64,000 nt of DNA from contig JAFDXL010000002.1 in the NCBI GenBank assembly GCA_018267955.1, positions 186,001 through 250,000 on the forward strand, read 5' to 3'. Positions 1-10,954 of this stretch are shown piece after piece (positions within the stretch are counted from its first letter, which is position 1; each line of letters opens with the position of its first letter). The translations under genes were made by a program, and so were the position numbers. The DNA comes from Bacteroidota bacterium (GTDB lineage Bacteria > Bacteroidota > Bacteroidia > Chitinophagales > Chitinophagaceae). The notes beneath the pieces were generated by a model. The model saw nothing but the letters and a program-made list of their open reading frames with translations, did not search any database and was not told the DNA's origin.

Positions 1-1370
1 ACCCGCAGGTAATGGTACAAGCCTACCGCCTATTGGTGAAACAGATGGAAGAAGAGTTTGGCGAATGCTACCCGCTGCACCTAGGCGTTACCGAAGCAGG
101 TGATGGTGAAGATGGCCGCATTAAAAGTGCAATAGGCATAGGTACCCTGCTGGAAGATGGCATCGGAGATACAATAAGGGTATCACTAACGGAAGATCCT
201 GAATTTGAAATACCTGTTTGCAAGGACATTGTGAACAGATATACAGACCGCGCGCATCATGCTTCCATACAGCCAATAGGCAATGATGCTAAGATAAGCC
301 TGCCATATGATCCATTTACTTATAAACGCAGAAACACAACAACTGTAACGAATATAGGCGCGCATCATGTACCTGTAGTAGTGGCCGATTTTCGCAGTGC
401 GCAAACGATACAGCACCAGGACCTGCAATCTATCGGATACCGGTACGACGAAGCGACGGATAAATGGAATATCAGCGATGGCGCTGCCGATTATATCTAT
501 ACTGCAGATAAGGTATTGAATTTTGCCTTGCCGGGAACCTTGCAAGTTATTTGTGATTATAATATCTGGCTGGAAGCGGGTGATAAAGGAAAATATCATC
601 CTTTGCTGGAAGCTACCGAATATGTGAATGTGACGGATTTCCCGGCTTTTCATTTCGTATTCGCGGATGCAAATTCTGACTGGAAGTTCCTCAATACTCT
701 GCTGGATAAGATCGAACAACATACAGGCGCTGTATTATGCATAGATAGCAGCAATGCCCACCGTATGGCATCTATACGCAGGCTGCTGATAGAATTACAA
801 AACAGGCAGATCGTATGTCCGGTAATCATTGCAACAGATACCCCGTGTAAAACCATAGATGAACAACTGATAGACCTGGCCACCAATACAGGTGGGCTAC
901 TTTTAGATGGCTTTGGCGATGGTATATGGTTGTGGAATCATGCTGATACAATGCATCACCTGAAGATAACAGGGCGCACCTATCTCGAAGTAAAAGACAA
1001 TCAACAATTCCTGAATAATACTGCTTTTTCCATACTACAGGCATCGCGCACGCGCATTAGTAAAACAGAATACATCAGCTGCCCCAGCTGCGGCCGTACA
1101 CTATTCGACCTGCAGGAAACAACCGCTAAGATCCGGAATGCAACTAACCATCTGAAAGGGGTGAAGATCGCTATTATGGGATGCATTGTAAACGGACCGG
1201 GCGAAATGGCAGATGCTGATTTTGGCTATGTTGGCAGCGGACCCGGTAAGATCACTTTATACAAAGGGAAAGAAGTAGTGAAACGAAATGTGCCGAGCGA
1301 AATAGCGGTGAACGAACTGATAGAATTGCTGAAAGAGAATGAAGCCTGGATAGAGCCCGCAAACGCCTAA
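1..1370 (+). CDS. ispG: IspG (GcpE), 4-hydroxy-3-methylbut-2-enyl diphosphate synthase, 5' end outside window
   Basis: Penultimate-stage enzyme of the MEP isoprenoid pathway, a cytoplasmic [4Fe-4S] protein that reductively opens methylerythritol cyclodiphosphate to HMBPP. The reading frame is open to the first base of the window, so the N-terminus is missing; about 455 residues are visible. The C-terminal iron-sulfur domain is clear: CPSCGRTLF near 1080-1107 and [16 protein letters not shown] near 1180-1230 supply the cluster cysteines and the conserved glutamate. The visible part also contains the long central insertion (roughly 100-1000) typical of Bacteroidota, Chlamydia and plant IspG and absent from the short E. 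coli form. The stop codon overlaps by 4 bp the stop of the convergent gene that follows. Identification is firm; only the start is unknown. Confidence 0.97.
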   Translation, partial: PQVMVQAYRLLVKQMEEEFGECYPLHLGVTEAGDGEDGRIKSAIGIGTLLEDGIGDTIRVSLTEDPEFEIPVCKDIVNRYTDRAHHASIQPIGNDAKISLPYDPFTYKRRNTTTVTNIGAHHVPVVVADFRSAQTIQHQDLQSIGYRYDEATDKWNISDGAADYIYTADKVLNFALPGTLQVICDYNIWLEAGDKGKYHPLLEATEYVNVTDFPAFHFVFADANSDWKFLNTLLDKIEQHTGAVLCIDSSNAHRMASIRRLLIELQNRQIVCPVIIATDTPCKTIDEQLIDLATNTGGLLLDGFGDGIWLWNHADTMHHLKITGRTYLEVKDNQQFLNNTAFSILQASRTRISKTEYISCPSCGRTLFDLQETTAKIRNATNHLKGVKIAIMGCIVNGPGEMADADFGYVGSGPGKITLYKGKEVVKRNVPSEIAVNELIELLKENEAWIEPANA

Positions 1371-2830
1371 GCGGGCAATAATGATTCTTCTTTTTCCAAC
1401 TGCTTGCTTTTGGTACTGAGCATTACCAATGCAGCTAGCCCTATGTAGAACATGCCGCCCACTTTGTGGTTTTCCAGCAGTTCTGAAAAGAAGTTGTTGA
1501 TGAAGCCCGCGCAAAACATCATAACCACCCCGAGTGTACAGTATTTGTAGAACCGGTCTTTGAATCGGTGATACGTTCGCTGGCCCTCAGCGATCACCAC
1601 CATTACGAGAATTGCGTACAATATCATTGCCGGCCAGCCCTGCTCTACCAGCATATACAGATAGTAATTGTGGGTAGTGGAATGCTCGAGGTTGCGGCTT
1701 ACATAAGTTTTGAAGGACTGAACCGCATAAGGCTTGTAGTAGTATATAAATGTATTAGGGCCATAGCCTGTTACCGGTTCATCCTTGCTCATACGCACAG
1801 CTGCTATCCAACGGTAAAGACGCTCCATAGAAGACATATCCTGGCCTTTGAAAGTAGCTATCAGGTGATCTGTAAATTTTTTGCGCATGAACGTATGCTC
1901 ATAGTCCGGACGGAAATCCATGAACTTGTTGTTGTGCACCATGTACACCATAAGCAATGCTAACACCGCATAAAAAGACGGCATGATATAATTTGCCAGC
2001 TTGTACCGGATAGCAATACCAACCACGGCAGCAAATGCTATTGCAATTATTGCTGCCCTTGCATACGTAAGGTATATAGCAGGCAATAAGAATAGTATGA
2101 TAAGCAGAATAGTGCCCCGGAGTACCAGGCTCTTGCCTTTTGTGAGCGGTAACGCTATGCAAAGTAAAGGGAAGAACATAGACATAACCGTAGAATAGTC
2201 TACGTGATTTACATATATGGTACCAATAGCCACCTGTATCCTGCGGAAGTTGAAGCCTATAGCCGCATGGCGTGCCATAATAACAACTACTGTTGCCAGG
2301 AAAGGAACGAGCATTACCAGGAATGCAGTCCTGAAATCCTTTTTCTCTTTGAAAATGAACATAGGCAACAAAAAGAAGGATGCCAGGAACCAGGTTTTCG
2401 CAGCCAGGAATTTCAGCGATAGCAATGGCTTATGTGAATACAATACCGGAATAAACAGCCAGACGTATTGTAACACAATCAGTAGCACAATAGGATTGGA
2501 TAACCAGGATTTTTCCAGGACATCGGGCCTGCGGGCTATTAATATGCCGGTAAGCAGCAGGAACAGCCACATGATGGGCTCATCAGGCACAGTGGTCGAC
2601 AAGGTATCATTGGCAAAACTTATAAATACAGAAACAGGTATTGTAAACAGGAATACCCAATAGGCTATCTTCCAGTTTACACCCATCAACAATACAAACA
2701 GGAAGGCAAACGGAACCACCGCCAGCAACCACTTGCCTGTAAGGGCATAGGCTATGATGGATAAGAACAATACTGCCCAAACGCCTATCTGCCCCAGTTT
2801 ATTATTATATATGCCTGCCTGCTGCTGCAT
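1367..2830 (-). CDS. O-antigen ligase/polymerase (Wzy/WaaL-like) membrane protein
   Basis: A 487-aa polytopic inner-membrane protein with about ten to twelve hydrophobic segments and a large periplasmic loop around residues 310-380. That loop contains MERLYRW and the GYGPNTF motif typical of the Wzy_C/O-antigen ligase family. Such proteins polymerise O-antigen or exopolysaccharide repeat units, or transfer them to lipid A core or protein. The start codon overlaps the stop of the upstream Wzz-like gene in a TAATG arrangement, so the two are probably translationally coupled and work on the same polysaccharide. Ligase and polymerase activity cannot be told apart from the sequence. Confidence 0.85.
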   Translation of the reverse strand: MQQQAGIYNNKLGQIGVWAVLFLSIIAYALTGKWLLAVVPFAFLFVLLMGVNWKIAYWVFLFTIPVSVFISFANDTLSTTVPDEPIMWLFLLLTGILIARRPDVLEKSWLSNPIVLLIVLQYVWLFIPVLYSHKPLLSLKFLAAKTWFLASFFLLPMFIFKEKKDFRTAFLVMLVPFLATVVVIMARHAAIGFNFRRIQVAIGTIYVNHVDYSTVMSMFFPLLCIALPLTKGKSLVLRGTILLIILFLLPAIYLTYARAAIIAIAFAAVVGIAIRYKLANYIMPSFYAVLALLMVYMVHNNKFMDFRPDYEHTFMRKKFTDHLIATFKGQDMSSMERLYRWIAAVRMSKDEPVTGYGPNTFIYYYKPYAVQSFKTYVSRNLEHSTTHNYYLYMLVEQGWPAMILYAILVMVVIAEGQRTYHRFKDRFYKYCTLGVVMMFCAGFINNFFSELLENHKVGGMFYIGLAALVMLSTKSKQLEKEESLLPA

Positions 2831-3801
2831 TAACGCTCTACCGCAATTAATAACCTGTAGTAATTCCTGATAAGAATGTATATGGTACTAAAGAACAAGC
2901 CTATAATGGCGCATGATAAAATAGTAAGGATCAGGCCCGGAGGTTTTGGTTTTACCGGTACCCTCGCCGCATTCAATACATGTATCAGCGGAATGTTTGC
3001 TGCATTACCTGTGGTGCTATACTCTTCGTAACGAGAAGTATAACGGGCCCTGTCTGATACTGCCTGGTCTTTTAATGATTCCAGGTTTTGCACCTGCTCC
3101 ATAGCCCAACCCAGGTTAGCGCCGCTGCCTTTTACTGTGCTGTTCACTATATTTTGCCTTGCAGGGTTTATCAGGTCATAAATTTTGTACTGATCCCTGA
3201 GTTTGCCCAAAGAATCTGTAAGCAGGTTGATGGTAGTATCCATCTGCGCTATTTTGATCTTCAGGGACTGAGCCATTTTATTACGCTGGCCAACATAATA
3301 ATCGCGGAATATCTGCTCTATTTTGGTCATGGTTTCATTTACCACATCTGCAGCCAGCTTCGGATCCGGATCTGTGTAAGAAAGCTCGATACTATTATAC
3401 TCCGTACGGTTAGCATTGAAATTGCCCTTGAAAGTTTCCAGCAGTTTCTTCACCTTTTTCGGGTCATTCATATCCAGCTTGTAGTACTCTGCCATATGCA
3501 GTTTCTGTGCTACATCCCATTTTACGGTGTCAGACTCTACCACGTTCATGAGCCTGTCGACATCATCATCACCCGCAAAATAATCTACGAACTGTATACC
3601 CGTAGCCTGGAACAGGTTGTTACGATCTGTGTACAGGGGATTACTCATGATAAAGCTGCCTTCAGCCTTATATTCCCTTTTACTGACAAGGTATACTACC
3701 CCGCCTAAAATGGCCGCAACAAGAGAAATGATAATAATAGTACGTCTGTTATTTCTAATGGTATGTACTACATCTACAAGATCAAAGCGAGGTGTACTCA
3801 T
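2830..3801 (-). CDS. Wzz-like polysaccharide chain-length determinant / co-polymerase
   Basis: A 323-aa protein with the polysaccharide co-polymerase layout: a transmembrane helix near residues 21-43, a long helical periplasmic domain, and a second transmembrane helix near residues 285-312 preceded by a proline-rich PVKPKPPG stretch. The central region is strongly helical (about 150-250). There is no C-terminal tyrosine kinase domain, so it resembles Wzz/GumC-type regulators rather than full BY-kinases. It is the first gene of a two-gene unit with the overlapping Wzy-like polymerase and probably sets chain length for that polymer. The exact polysaccharide is unknown. Confidence 0.82.
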   Translation of the reverse strand: MSTPRFDLVDVVHTIRNNRRTIIIISLVAAILGGVVYLVSKREYKAEGSFIMSNPLYTDRNNLFQATGIQFVDYFAGDDDVDRLMNVVESDTVKWDVAQKLHMAEYYKLDMNDPKKVKKLLETFKGNFNANRTEYNSIELSYTDPDPKLAADVVNETMTKIEQIFRDYYVGQRNKMAQSLKIKIAQMDTTINLLTDSLGKLRDQYKIYDLINPARQNIVNSTVKGSGANLGWAMEQVQNLESLKDQAVSDRARYTSRYEEYSTTGNAANIPLIHVLNAARVPVKPKPPGLILTILSCAIIGLFFSTIYILIRNYYRLLIAVER

Positions 3802-3864
3802 CTCGGTATTTTGAAAATTTTTTAAACTTAGTTATTATTATTTAATAATAGCGGTTCCGTCGTA

Positions 3865-4950
3865 TTATATTACCGTTTCCCCAGCCTGCATTTTCTCTGC
3901 GTTTTCTGCAAACTGTAAGGAGTCTATCATTTCGCCGATATTACCGTTCATAAAGTCATCCAGGTTATAGATGGTCATATTGATACGGTGATCCGTGATA
4001 CGCCCCTGCGGGAAATTGTAAGTACGGATCTTGGCAGAACGGTCTCCCGAGCTCACCAGGCTCTTCCTTCTTCTTGATATCTCTTCTTCCTGCTTGCGCA
4101 CCTGTTCTTCATACAGCTTGGTACGCATCATCTGCGTAGCTTTTTCGCGGTTGCCGAGCTGTGTACGTTCTGTCTGGCAAGTGATTACCGTACCTGTAGG
4201 AACGTGGGTAAGAATAACCTTAGTTTCTACCTTGTTTACGTTCTGCCCACCGGCGCCGCCACTTCGGGCAGTTTCCATCTTCAGGTCGCTTTCCTTTAGT
4301 TCAAAGTCTATCTCCTCTGCCTCCGGCATTACAGCCACAGTTGCCGCAGATGTGTGTACCCGCCCGCTGGCCTCTGTAGAAGGTACACGCTGCACGCGGT
4401 GTACACCGCTTTCAAATTTCAAAGTTCCATATACATCCTCGCCTTCTACTTCCAGCTGTACTTCTTTATAACCGCCTACCGTACCTTCCGTTTCAGACAG
4501 TACGGATACTTTCCAGCCTTTTCGTTCGCAATAACGGAGATACATGCGGTATAAGTCGCCCGCAAAAAGGCTGGCCTCATCGCCACCCGTACCTGCGCGG
4601 ATTTCCAATATCGCGTTCTTCTCGTCCTGCGGATCTTTCGGTATCAGCAATTGTTTCACTTCGGCCTCTACAACTTCCAGGTCCTGCTCCATTTTATCCA
4701 GATCCTCTTTTGCGAGGTCCCTCAGATCCTGATCGCTTTCAGTTTCCAGTACTTCGCGAGCAAACTCAATACCTTCCAGCGTTGTTTTATAACGCTTATA
4801 AGCATCAACTATTTTCTCCAGTTTGCGGTATTCGCGGCTTAACTGAGAGAATTTTTTGTTGTCGTTTACTATTTCAGGGTTGGTAAGTGCTACACCCAGG
4901 TCGTCAAACCGTGCCTTTATCACTTCCAGCTTTTCGAGAACCGAACTCAT
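3865..4950 (-). CDS. prfA: Peptide chain release factor 1
   Basis: A 361-aa class I release factor that recognises UAA/UAG on the ribosome and triggers peptidyl-tRNA hydrolysis. The catalytic GGQ is at residues 234-236 within [15 protein letters not shown]. The codon-recognition tripeptide region reads [14 protein letters not shown], a PxT-type motif that marks RF1 rather than the SPF of RF2. The N-terminal helical domain (1-100) and the C-terminal [23 protein letters not shown] block are both intact. Length is normal. No Shine-Dalgarno sequence is seen before the ATG, as expected for Bacteroidota housekeeping genes. Confidence 0.98.
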   Translation of the reverse strand: MSSVLEKLEVIKARFDDLGVALTNPEIVNDNKKFSQLSREYRKLEKIVDAYKRYKTTLEGIEFAREVLETESDQDLRDLAKEDLDKMEQDLEVVEAEVKQLLIPKDPQDEKNAILEIRAGTGGDEASLFAGDLYRMYLRYCERKGWKVSVLSETEGTVGGYKEVQLEVEGEDVYGTLKFESGVHRVQRVPSTEASGRVHTSAATVAVMPEAEEIDFELKESDLKMETARSGGAGGQNVNKVETKVILTHVPTGTVITCQTERTQLGNREKATQMMRTKLYEEQVRKQEEEISRRRKSLVSSGDRSAKIRTYNFPQGRITDHRINMTIYNLDDFMNGNIGEMIDSLQFAENAEKMQAGETVI

Positions 4951-5064
4951 TTATAACGTATTATTAGCCTCAAAATTATGAGTGTGCGAAGTTAACTATA
5001 ATCGCAGGATTAGTATTAATAATCTGGTTTCTCCGCCAATATTATACCCTTATCTTTATGGCGC

Positions 5065-6345
5065 ATGGGAAAACGGGCCACATACACAGCTATTATATTG
5101 TATATTTTACAATGTTATACTGTGGCGGATGGAAAAACATTGTTTGGCCGGGACGGAACTCCTTTCGTGTTGTTTTTTCTATCTCTTTCCTTCCCAATAT
5201 GGTTCCTGAAAAGCTGCAAGCGCCCGGAAAAGGAGCCGGTGAGTGTAACCAATAAAAATTGGGGATTTATTACCGGCATAGCGGGTATTGGCATTTTAGT
5301 GCCTTCGTTAAGTAAAATGTTTGCCGAATTTCCTGATCCCGGCTCTTATTCGGACGTAATACCTCAACTGGATTTTTTGTTTACCCGCTTTCGACAAGGA
5401 CTACAACCGTATGAAGCACTACCTCAACTTGGGTGGCATCCCTACCCGGTGTATATGCCGATGCATTGGCTGCCTTTGGGCATTGGGTATGCCCTGCATA
5501 TAGACATTCGTTGGGTGGGGATATTATTACTAGCTTTTGCCAGCGGCCTGTGGGGACGGTATGTATGGCGGAGCACATTATCTACCATGGTTAAAATACT
5601 CCTATCGCTGTTGCCGGGGATAGCATTATACGGCTACATGCTATTTGCCCGCATGGATATTTCCGTATCCCTCGAAACAATCATCGCTGCGTATTACCTG
5701 GTACTTGCCACGGGACTTGCTAACAGGAATATTGTATTAACTACTGCGGGGATCATACTCTGCCTGCTTTCGAGGTACACCATGATATTCTGGTTACCGC
5801 TGTTTGCTATACTCTTATGGATGAATAAACCCCTGAAAACATCTATAGCTGTATGGGCAAGCGCGGCTATAGCGGTGATTCTTCTGTACGTTGTCCCCTT
5901 TTTAACGAAAGATCCGCAAATACTGACAAAAGGAATTGCATACCATAATCATTGCGCTATTGCGGAATGGGATCTCTTTGACGAAAAGGTAGGTGATTTC
6001 GGCACTTTTGCGGGAGGTATTTATTTTGCACCCTATGAATGGAAACTGATATCGGGAGATGCGGAACACAAAGTTTTTGTATCAAGGGCCATACAAGCCA
6101 CATTAATGATAGGGCTCGTTGTATGGGGTTTGTTGTATTACCGGAAAAATAAGGAAAGGCTCAGCTTTTACGATATGAGCCTTGCAGGCTTGTACCTTAC
6201 TGTTTTGTTTTTCTATATGTTTTCGCCTTTATTGTATAAATACTACTATATAGTACTCCTTTGCCTGTCGGCAGTACTGACGGGCAAAATCATAGTCAAT
6301 AACGACAATAATAAACCCGGGAAAAATGAAATTAGTACACCGTAG
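5065..6345 (+). CDS. Polytopic membrane protein, possibly GT-C-type glycosyltransferase-like (paralog of next gene)
   Basis: A 426-aa integral membrane protein with about ten hydrophobic segments. A conserved loop after the second segment reads YSDVIPQLD, then YPVYMPMHWLPLG and IDIRWVG. The same blocks occur in the downstream gene (YSDIIPSIQ, SPTYLPMQWLPF, IDYRWIP), so the two are tandem paralogs. Architecture and loop position resemble DUF2029/GT87-like polyprenol-phosphate-dependent mannosyltransferases, but I see no decisive catalytic motif. The start at 5065 is the first ATG in frame; there is no RBS to confirm it. Neighbouring polysaccharide genes are compatible with an envelope-glycan role. 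Confidence 0.7.
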   Translation: MGKRATYTAIILYILQCYTVADGKTLFGRDGTPFVLFFLSLSFPIWFLKSCKRPEKEPVSVTNKNWGFITGIAGIGILVPSLSKMFAEFPDPGSYSDVIPQLDFLFTRFRQGLQPYEALPQLGWHPYPVYMPMHWLPLGIGYALHIDIRWVGILLLAFASGLWGRYVWRSTLSTMVKILLSLLPGIALYGYMLFARMDISVSLETIIAAYYLVLATGLANRNIVLTTAGIILCLLSRYTMIFWLPLFAILLWMNKPLKTSIAVWASAAIAVILLYVVPFLTKDPQILTKGIAYHNHCAIAEWDLFDEKVGDFGTFAGGIYFAPYEWKLISGDAEHKVFVSRAIQATLMIGLVVWGLLYYRKNKERLSFYDMSLAGLYLTVLFFYMFSPLLYKYYYIVLLCLSAVLTGKIIVNNDNNKPGKNEISTP

Positions 6346-7615
6346 CTATTACCTTTTATTTATCTTCTTCATACTGCTGGAAAATTATTTTCTATTGTTC
6401 AGCCATAAAATGGGAATGGGGCAAACCAAAAACTCCATTCTATACTTCCTGGCATCGTTGTCTATTGGTATGTTGATATTCGTACGGTATTATAAAAAAG
6501 ATATCGCACCTATACAACCAACGAAGGGAAACACCAAGTTCAATATCATAGTAATAATACTGGCCCTCGCCGGGATAATACTTGCCGGCACAGAAGCCTG
6601 GAAAGTGATCCATGAATATCCCATTGATGCACATTATTCCGACATCATACCCAGCATACAAATAATGGTAAAGCGATTGCTTCATGGCAGTGAACCTGTG
6701 TATGCGCCGATATATGACTTTGGCTACCAGTTTTCTCCTACATACCTGCCTATGCAGTGGCTGCCATTTACCGTTGCTGAAGTATTGCGTATCGACTACC
6801 GCTGGATACCCTTTGCTACCTGGGCTATAACTTATTTTATTATAGTGCTGCGCACCTTCAGGTCAGACAACTTATTGCTAAAGCTACTTGTACCAATATT
6901 GTTCTACCTAACCTATCATTACATCAATGTGCAGGAGAACAACTTTATCCGATGCACGGTAGAAAGCATGGTAATAGGCTACTATATACTCCTTATCATT
7001 AGCCTTAATGAAACCAGCTGGATTTTATGGGGCACTATCATTACTGCATGCCTGTTATCACGTTTCAGCCTGTTGCTATGGCTGCCATTGTGGGCCTTTG
7101 CCATATTTGTTTCCGGCAACAGAAAAGATCTGTTTAAATCCATAGGATTGGTCTTCGTACTGACCATGCTGATTTACGTTATTCCATTTTTAAGTAAAGA
7201 CTGGAATTCATTTAAAGCAGGATATGAGCATTATAACCGCGCTACCATTGGCGAATGGCAAAGCCTAAACCCAATGGGCGAACCCAACCAACTATATGCT
7301 GGCACCGGATTTGCCCATATATTCTATCGTCATTTTCACCAGGGCGATGTTCCGGCACAAGTGACTTTTGTAAAAAAGGTTCATTTTATCGTTTCGCTGG
7401 GCATAAGTATGCTGATGGGTGTGTGGTACTGGTATAACCGTAAAAAAATAGATCTTAGGATATTCCTGATAGCTTCCTTTAAAATATACCTGAGCTTTTT
7501 CTTAGCTTTTATACAGATACCTTATGTGTACCTGATGACCGTAGGCAATTTTGTATCCATAGCCATATTTGCCGAATTGATGCGCTATAAGCTGAGTCCG
7601 AAACATACCGACTAA
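6326..7615 (+). CDS. Polytopic membrane protein, tandem paralog of the preceding gene
   Basis: A 429-aa multi-pass membrane protein that overlaps the end of the upstream paralog by 20 bp, so the pair is probably co-transcribed and translationally coupled. It has the same order of features: two N-terminal hydrophobic segments, a loop with HYSDIIPSIQ, the block SPTYLPMQWLPF, then repeated hydrophobic segments to the C-terminus. A later shared block is VIPFLSKDW (VVPFLTKDP in the paralog). Function is unknown; a GT-C-like envelope glycosyltransferase is the most plausible reading. It converges on infB across a strong hairpin. Confidence 0.7.
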   Translation: MKLVHRSYYLLFIFFILLENYFLLFSHKMGMGQTKNSILYFLASLSIGMLIFVRYYKKDIAPIQPTKGNTKFNIIVIILALAGIILAGTEAWKVIHEYPIDAHYSDIIPSIQIMVKRLLHGSEPVYAPIYDFGYQFSPTYLPMQWLPFTVAEVLRIDYRWIPFATWAITYFIIVLRTFRSDNLLLKLLVPILFYLTYHYINVQENNFIRCTVESMVIGYYILLIISLNETSWILWGTIITACLLSRFSLLLWLPLWAFAIFVSGNRKDLFKSIGLVFVLTMLIYVIPFLSKDWNSFKAGYEHYNRATIGEWQSLNPMGEPNQLYAGTGFAHIFYRHFHQGDVPAQVTFVKKVHFIVSLGISMLMGVWYWYNRKKIDLRIFLIASFKIYLSFFLAFIQIPYVYLMTVGNFVSIAIFAELMRYKLSPKHTD

Positions 7616-7644
7616 AAAAAGAGCCATCCCTCGGGATGGCTCTT
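7614..7644 (-). terminator. Bidirectional rho-independent terminator between membrane protein and infB
   Basis: A perfect GC-rich hairpin: AGAGCCATCC at 7620-7629 pairs with GGATGGCTCT at 7634-7643 around a CTCG loop. On the minus strand it is followed by seven T residues (plus-strand A7 at 7614-7620), the classical terminator form, so it mainly ends the rimP-nusA-infB transcript. On the plus strand the tail is weaker but it can also stop the convergent membrane-protein transcript. Confidence 0.85.
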
Positions 7645-7667
7645 AACATATATCAATCAATAGATTA

Positions 7668-10600
7668 TTACAGAGTACGTTTTACTTCCACTTCATCAAA
7701 ACCTTCGATGATGTCTCCGACACGTATATCATTGTAATTCTTGATCATCAAACCACATTCGTAACCTGCGTTCACTTCTTTCACGTCATCTTTAAAGCGT
7801 TTCAGAGATGAAAGTTCGCCGGTATAAACCACGATACCATCACGCACCACATTCAGCTTGGTATTCCTTGTCATTTTACCATCTAATACATAGCAACCTG
7901 CAATGGTACCCACGTTACTGATCTTGAACACCTCACGTACTTCGATATTACATACAGTCTTCTTCTCGATCTTCGGTTCAAGGAGGCCTTCCATAGCGCT
8001 CTTGATCTCATCGATCGCATCGTAGATGATGGAGTAGTAACGTATTTCGATATTCTCGCGTTCTGCCAGTTTCGATGTCTGTATAGAAGGACGAACCTGG
8101 AAGCCAAGGATAATGGCATCTGATGCAGTTGCCAGCAATACATCGCTTTCCGTGATCTGGCCTACGCCTTTGTGTACGATATTCACCGCTACCTCGTCAG
8201 TAGACAATTTCTGCAATGAGTCGCTCAACGCTTCTACAGAACCGTCAAAGTCGCCCTTGATGATCAACGCCAGCTCTTTAAAGTTGCCTAAAGCAAGACG
8301 GCGGCCGATCTCATCAAGTGTAATGTGCTTGCGGGCACGTATACCCTGCTCGCGCATTATCTGTGCACGGTGCGTGGCTATATCTTTAGCTTCATTCTCG
8401 TCTTCATACACCTTGAACTTCTCACCCGCTTGTGGTGCACCGTTCAAGCCCAGTACCTGTACCGGAGCGGAAGGACCTGCCGTGTTTACACGCTGGCCAC
8501 GTTCATTGAACATAGCCTTGATCTTACCAAAGTGCTGACCGCAAACGATCATATCACCTTGTTCCAGCGTACCATTCTGTACCAGGATGGTTGCCTGGTA
8601 ACCACGGCCTTTATCCAGCGAAGCCTCGATAACACTACCGGAAGCATATTTTTCCGGATTAGCTTTCAGCTCGAGCAATTCTGCTTCCAGCAATATTTTT
8701 TCCAGCAAGAGGTCAATGTTTGTACCCTTCTTGGCTGATATTTCCTGGCTTTGGAATTTACCACCCCAGTCTTCAACAAGTATGTTTAACTGAGCCAGTT
8801 GTTCTTTGATCTTTTCGGGATTCGCACCTTCTTTATCCATTTTGTTGATGGCAAAGATCATCGGCAGGTTAGCTGCCTGTGCATGCGATATCGCTTCTTT
8901 GGTTTGAGGCATGATCGCATCATCAGCCGCTATCACAATTACTGCAACGTCTGCCACCTTAGCACCACGTGCACGCATGGCTGTAAACGCCTCGTGACCC
9001 GGTGTATCAAGGAAGGTGATCTTTTTACCGCCCTCTGTAGTTACCTGGTAGGCACCTATGTGCTGGGTGATACCACCTGCCTCGCCTGCCACTACGTTTG
9101 CTTCACGTATATAGTCGAGCAATGATGTTTTACCGTGATCTACGTGACCCATAATAGTAACGATAGGTGCACGAGGCAACATATCTTCCGGATCGTCAAC
9201 TTCCTCTTCTTCAATATCTGCTTCCTGCTCCAGGTTGATGAATTCTACATCATAACCAAATTCGCTGGCCACCAGTTCTATCACCTCTGCATCTAATCGC
9301 TGGTTGATAGACACCATGATACCGAGGCTCATACATTTACCGATCACTTCTGCAAAGCTTACATCCAGCAGGTTTGCCAGCTCGCTTACAGAGATAAACT
9401 CGGTAACCTGCAACACGTTACCTTGTTCTGATTGCTCAGCGGCTGCGCGTTTTTCTGCCATTTCCTCCCGCTTGTTACGGCGGTATTTGGCTTTCAGGTT
9501 TTTATTACGTGTACCACCAGCGAGTTTTGCCTGCGTCTGGCGTATTTTTTCCTGTATTGCTTTAGCATCGATCTCCTGCTGTTGTGCAGATACCGGTGCA
9601 TTTCTGTCTTGTCCATGTCTTGGCCTGCGATCTCCGCCACCTTGTCCGCCATGACCACCGGGGCGTCCCTGGCCAAACTGGCCACCTTGCCTGCGGTCTC
9701 CACCTGGCCCGCCCGGCCTACCCTGGCCACCTTGCTGGTTGCGACGGTCGCCCTGGTTTTGGTTGAAACCGCCTTGTCTGCGATCTCCGCCGCCACCCTG
9801 CTGGCCTTGCTGTTGCTGCTGATTAGGATTAAACGTTTCCGGCTTTTTCTGAACCGGGATGCGTTTACGGTTGCGTTTTTCTTTGCTATCCTGCCTGTTG
9901 TTATCGTTAGCAACAGGTAGCTGTATTTTACCAATGATCTTTGGACCTTCCAGTCTCGGAGCTTTCATTTCTATATGCTCCGGCTTATCATCCGCTTCTT
10001 CTACTAACGGCTTAGGCTGCTCTGCAACCGGAGCTGGTGGTGGCGGTGGTGGCGGTGGAGCAGGCACAACTTCTTCCTGTACAGGCTTCTCTGCCACAGG
10101 TTCTGCTGCCGGCTTTTCCTCTACCACTTCCTCTTTCGGCTCTTCGGCTTTTACAGCGGGCTTTTTCGCCGCACCTTTTTTAGGCCTCGACGACTGGTTG
10201 ATCTCATCGAGATTGATCTTACCCAGGATATTAGGGCCACCAAGTTTTGGCGCCTTAACTTCAATATGTTCTTTTTCACCGGTATCTTCTGCAACAGGTT
10301 CAGCCGCTGGTGGCGCTGGCGCTTCTTTTTCAGCAACCGGAGCCTTGGCTTCTTCCTTCTTCTCTTCCACAACCGGAGCCGGTTTCGGTTCTATTTTCTC
10401 TTCCGGTACTGGTGCCTGCACCACAGGTTCCGGAGTGGGTTCCTCCACCTTAACTGCCTTCACTTCTTCCACAGGAGGAGGTGGCGGTGGTGGTGCCGGA
10501 GCAGGAGCCGGAGTTTCCTGTACTTCTGCCTTTTTACCGGGCAATTCGAGGTCTTCCCTGGTCTTCTTGATACCTTCAAGCAGGGAACCTTTTGGCAAAG

Positions 10601-10808
10601 CTATTTCATCACTTTTGCGCTTCGCGGCCCTGTCCTGTGCGAACTCAGCCTGCAGCGCATCATACATCTGCTCTGTCAATTTGGTGTTAGGATTACTGGC
10701 ATTAATGTCAAAGCCCTTACCGGTAAGAAACTCTACGAGGGTTTCTTTCCCGATATTAAACTCTTTGGCTGCTGCCAATAACCTTGGTGTTTTTGTTACT
10801 GTTGCCAT
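7668..10808 (-). CDS. infB: Translation initiation factor IF-2
   Basis: A 1046-aa GTPase that positions initiator tRNA on the 30S subunit and drives subunit joining. The N-terminus has an IF2_N-type helical domain (about 1-60). A very long low-complexity linker follows (about 85-430), rich in Pro/Ala/Glu and then in Gly/Arg/Gln (GGDRR repeats). The G domain begins near residue 554 with [12 protein letters not shown] (G1), then DTPGHEAF (G3), NKMD (G4) and SAKKG (G5), followed by the C1/C2 domains. It is the last gene of rimP-nusA-infB. The acidic/RGG-like linker is long, which is common in Bacteroidota IF-2, and it produces several spurious open frames on the opposite strand. Confidence 0.99.
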   Translation of the reverse strand: MATVTKTPRLLAAAKEFNIGKETLVEFLTGKGFDINASNPNTKLTEQMYDALQAEFAQDRAAKRKSDEIALPKGSLLEGIKKTREDLELPGKKAEVQETPAPAPAPPPPPPPVEEVKAVKVEEPTPEPVVQAPVPEEKIEPKPAPVVEEKKEEAKAPVAEKEAPAPPAAEPVAEDTGEKEHIEVKAPKLGGPNILGKINLDEINQSSRPKKGAAKKPAVKAEEPKEEVVEEKPAAEPVAEKPVQEEVVPAPPPPPPPPAPVAEQPKPLVEEADDKPEHIEMKAPRLEGPKIIGKIQLPVANDNNRQDSKEKRNRKRIPVQKKPETFNPNQQQQQGQQGGGGDRRQGGFNQNQGDRRNQQGGQGRPGGPGGDRRQGGQFGQGRPGGHGGQGGGDRRPRHGQDRNAPVSAQQQEIDAKAIQEKIRQTQAKLAGGTRNKNLKAKYRRNKREEMAEKRAAAEQSEQGNVLQVTEFISVSELANLLDVSFAEVIGKCMSLGIMVSINQRLDAEVIELVASEFGYDVEFINLEQEADIEEEEVDDPEDMLPRAPIVTIMGHVDHGKTSLLDYIREANVVAGEAGGITQHIGAYQVTTEGGKKITFLDTPGHEAFTAMRARGAKVADVAVIVIAADDAIMPQTKEAISHAQAANLPMIFAINKMDKEGANPEKIKEQLAQLNILVEDWGGKFQSQEISAKKGTNIDLLLEKILLEAELLELKANPEKYASGSVIEASLDKGRGYQATILVQNGTLEQGDMIVCGQHFGKIKAMFNERGQRVNTAGPSAPVQVLGLNGAPQAGEKFKVYEDENEAKDIATHRAQIMREQGIRARKHITLDEIGRRLALGNFKELALIIKGDFDGSVEALSDSLQKLSTDEVAVNIVHKGVGQITESDVLLATASDAIILGFQVRPSIQTSKLAERENIEIRYYSIIYDAIDEIKSAMEGLLEPKIEKKTVCNIEVREVFKISNVGTIAGCYVLDGKMTRNTKLNVVRDGIVVYTGELSSLKRFKDDVKEVNAGYECGLMIKNYNDIRVGDIIEGFDEVEVKRTL

Positions 10809-10954
10809 TCAAATATTTACTCAAATAAAGTATTCTCAGTTCTTTCCGGCCTGTTATTCCAGTCTTAACCAGTCTACAAACCTAAGCCATTTTTGCCGAA
10901 ATGTCTTATTTAATTGCAGTTTCGCGCCTGTCTCCGCACGAAACTGCAAGTTTC

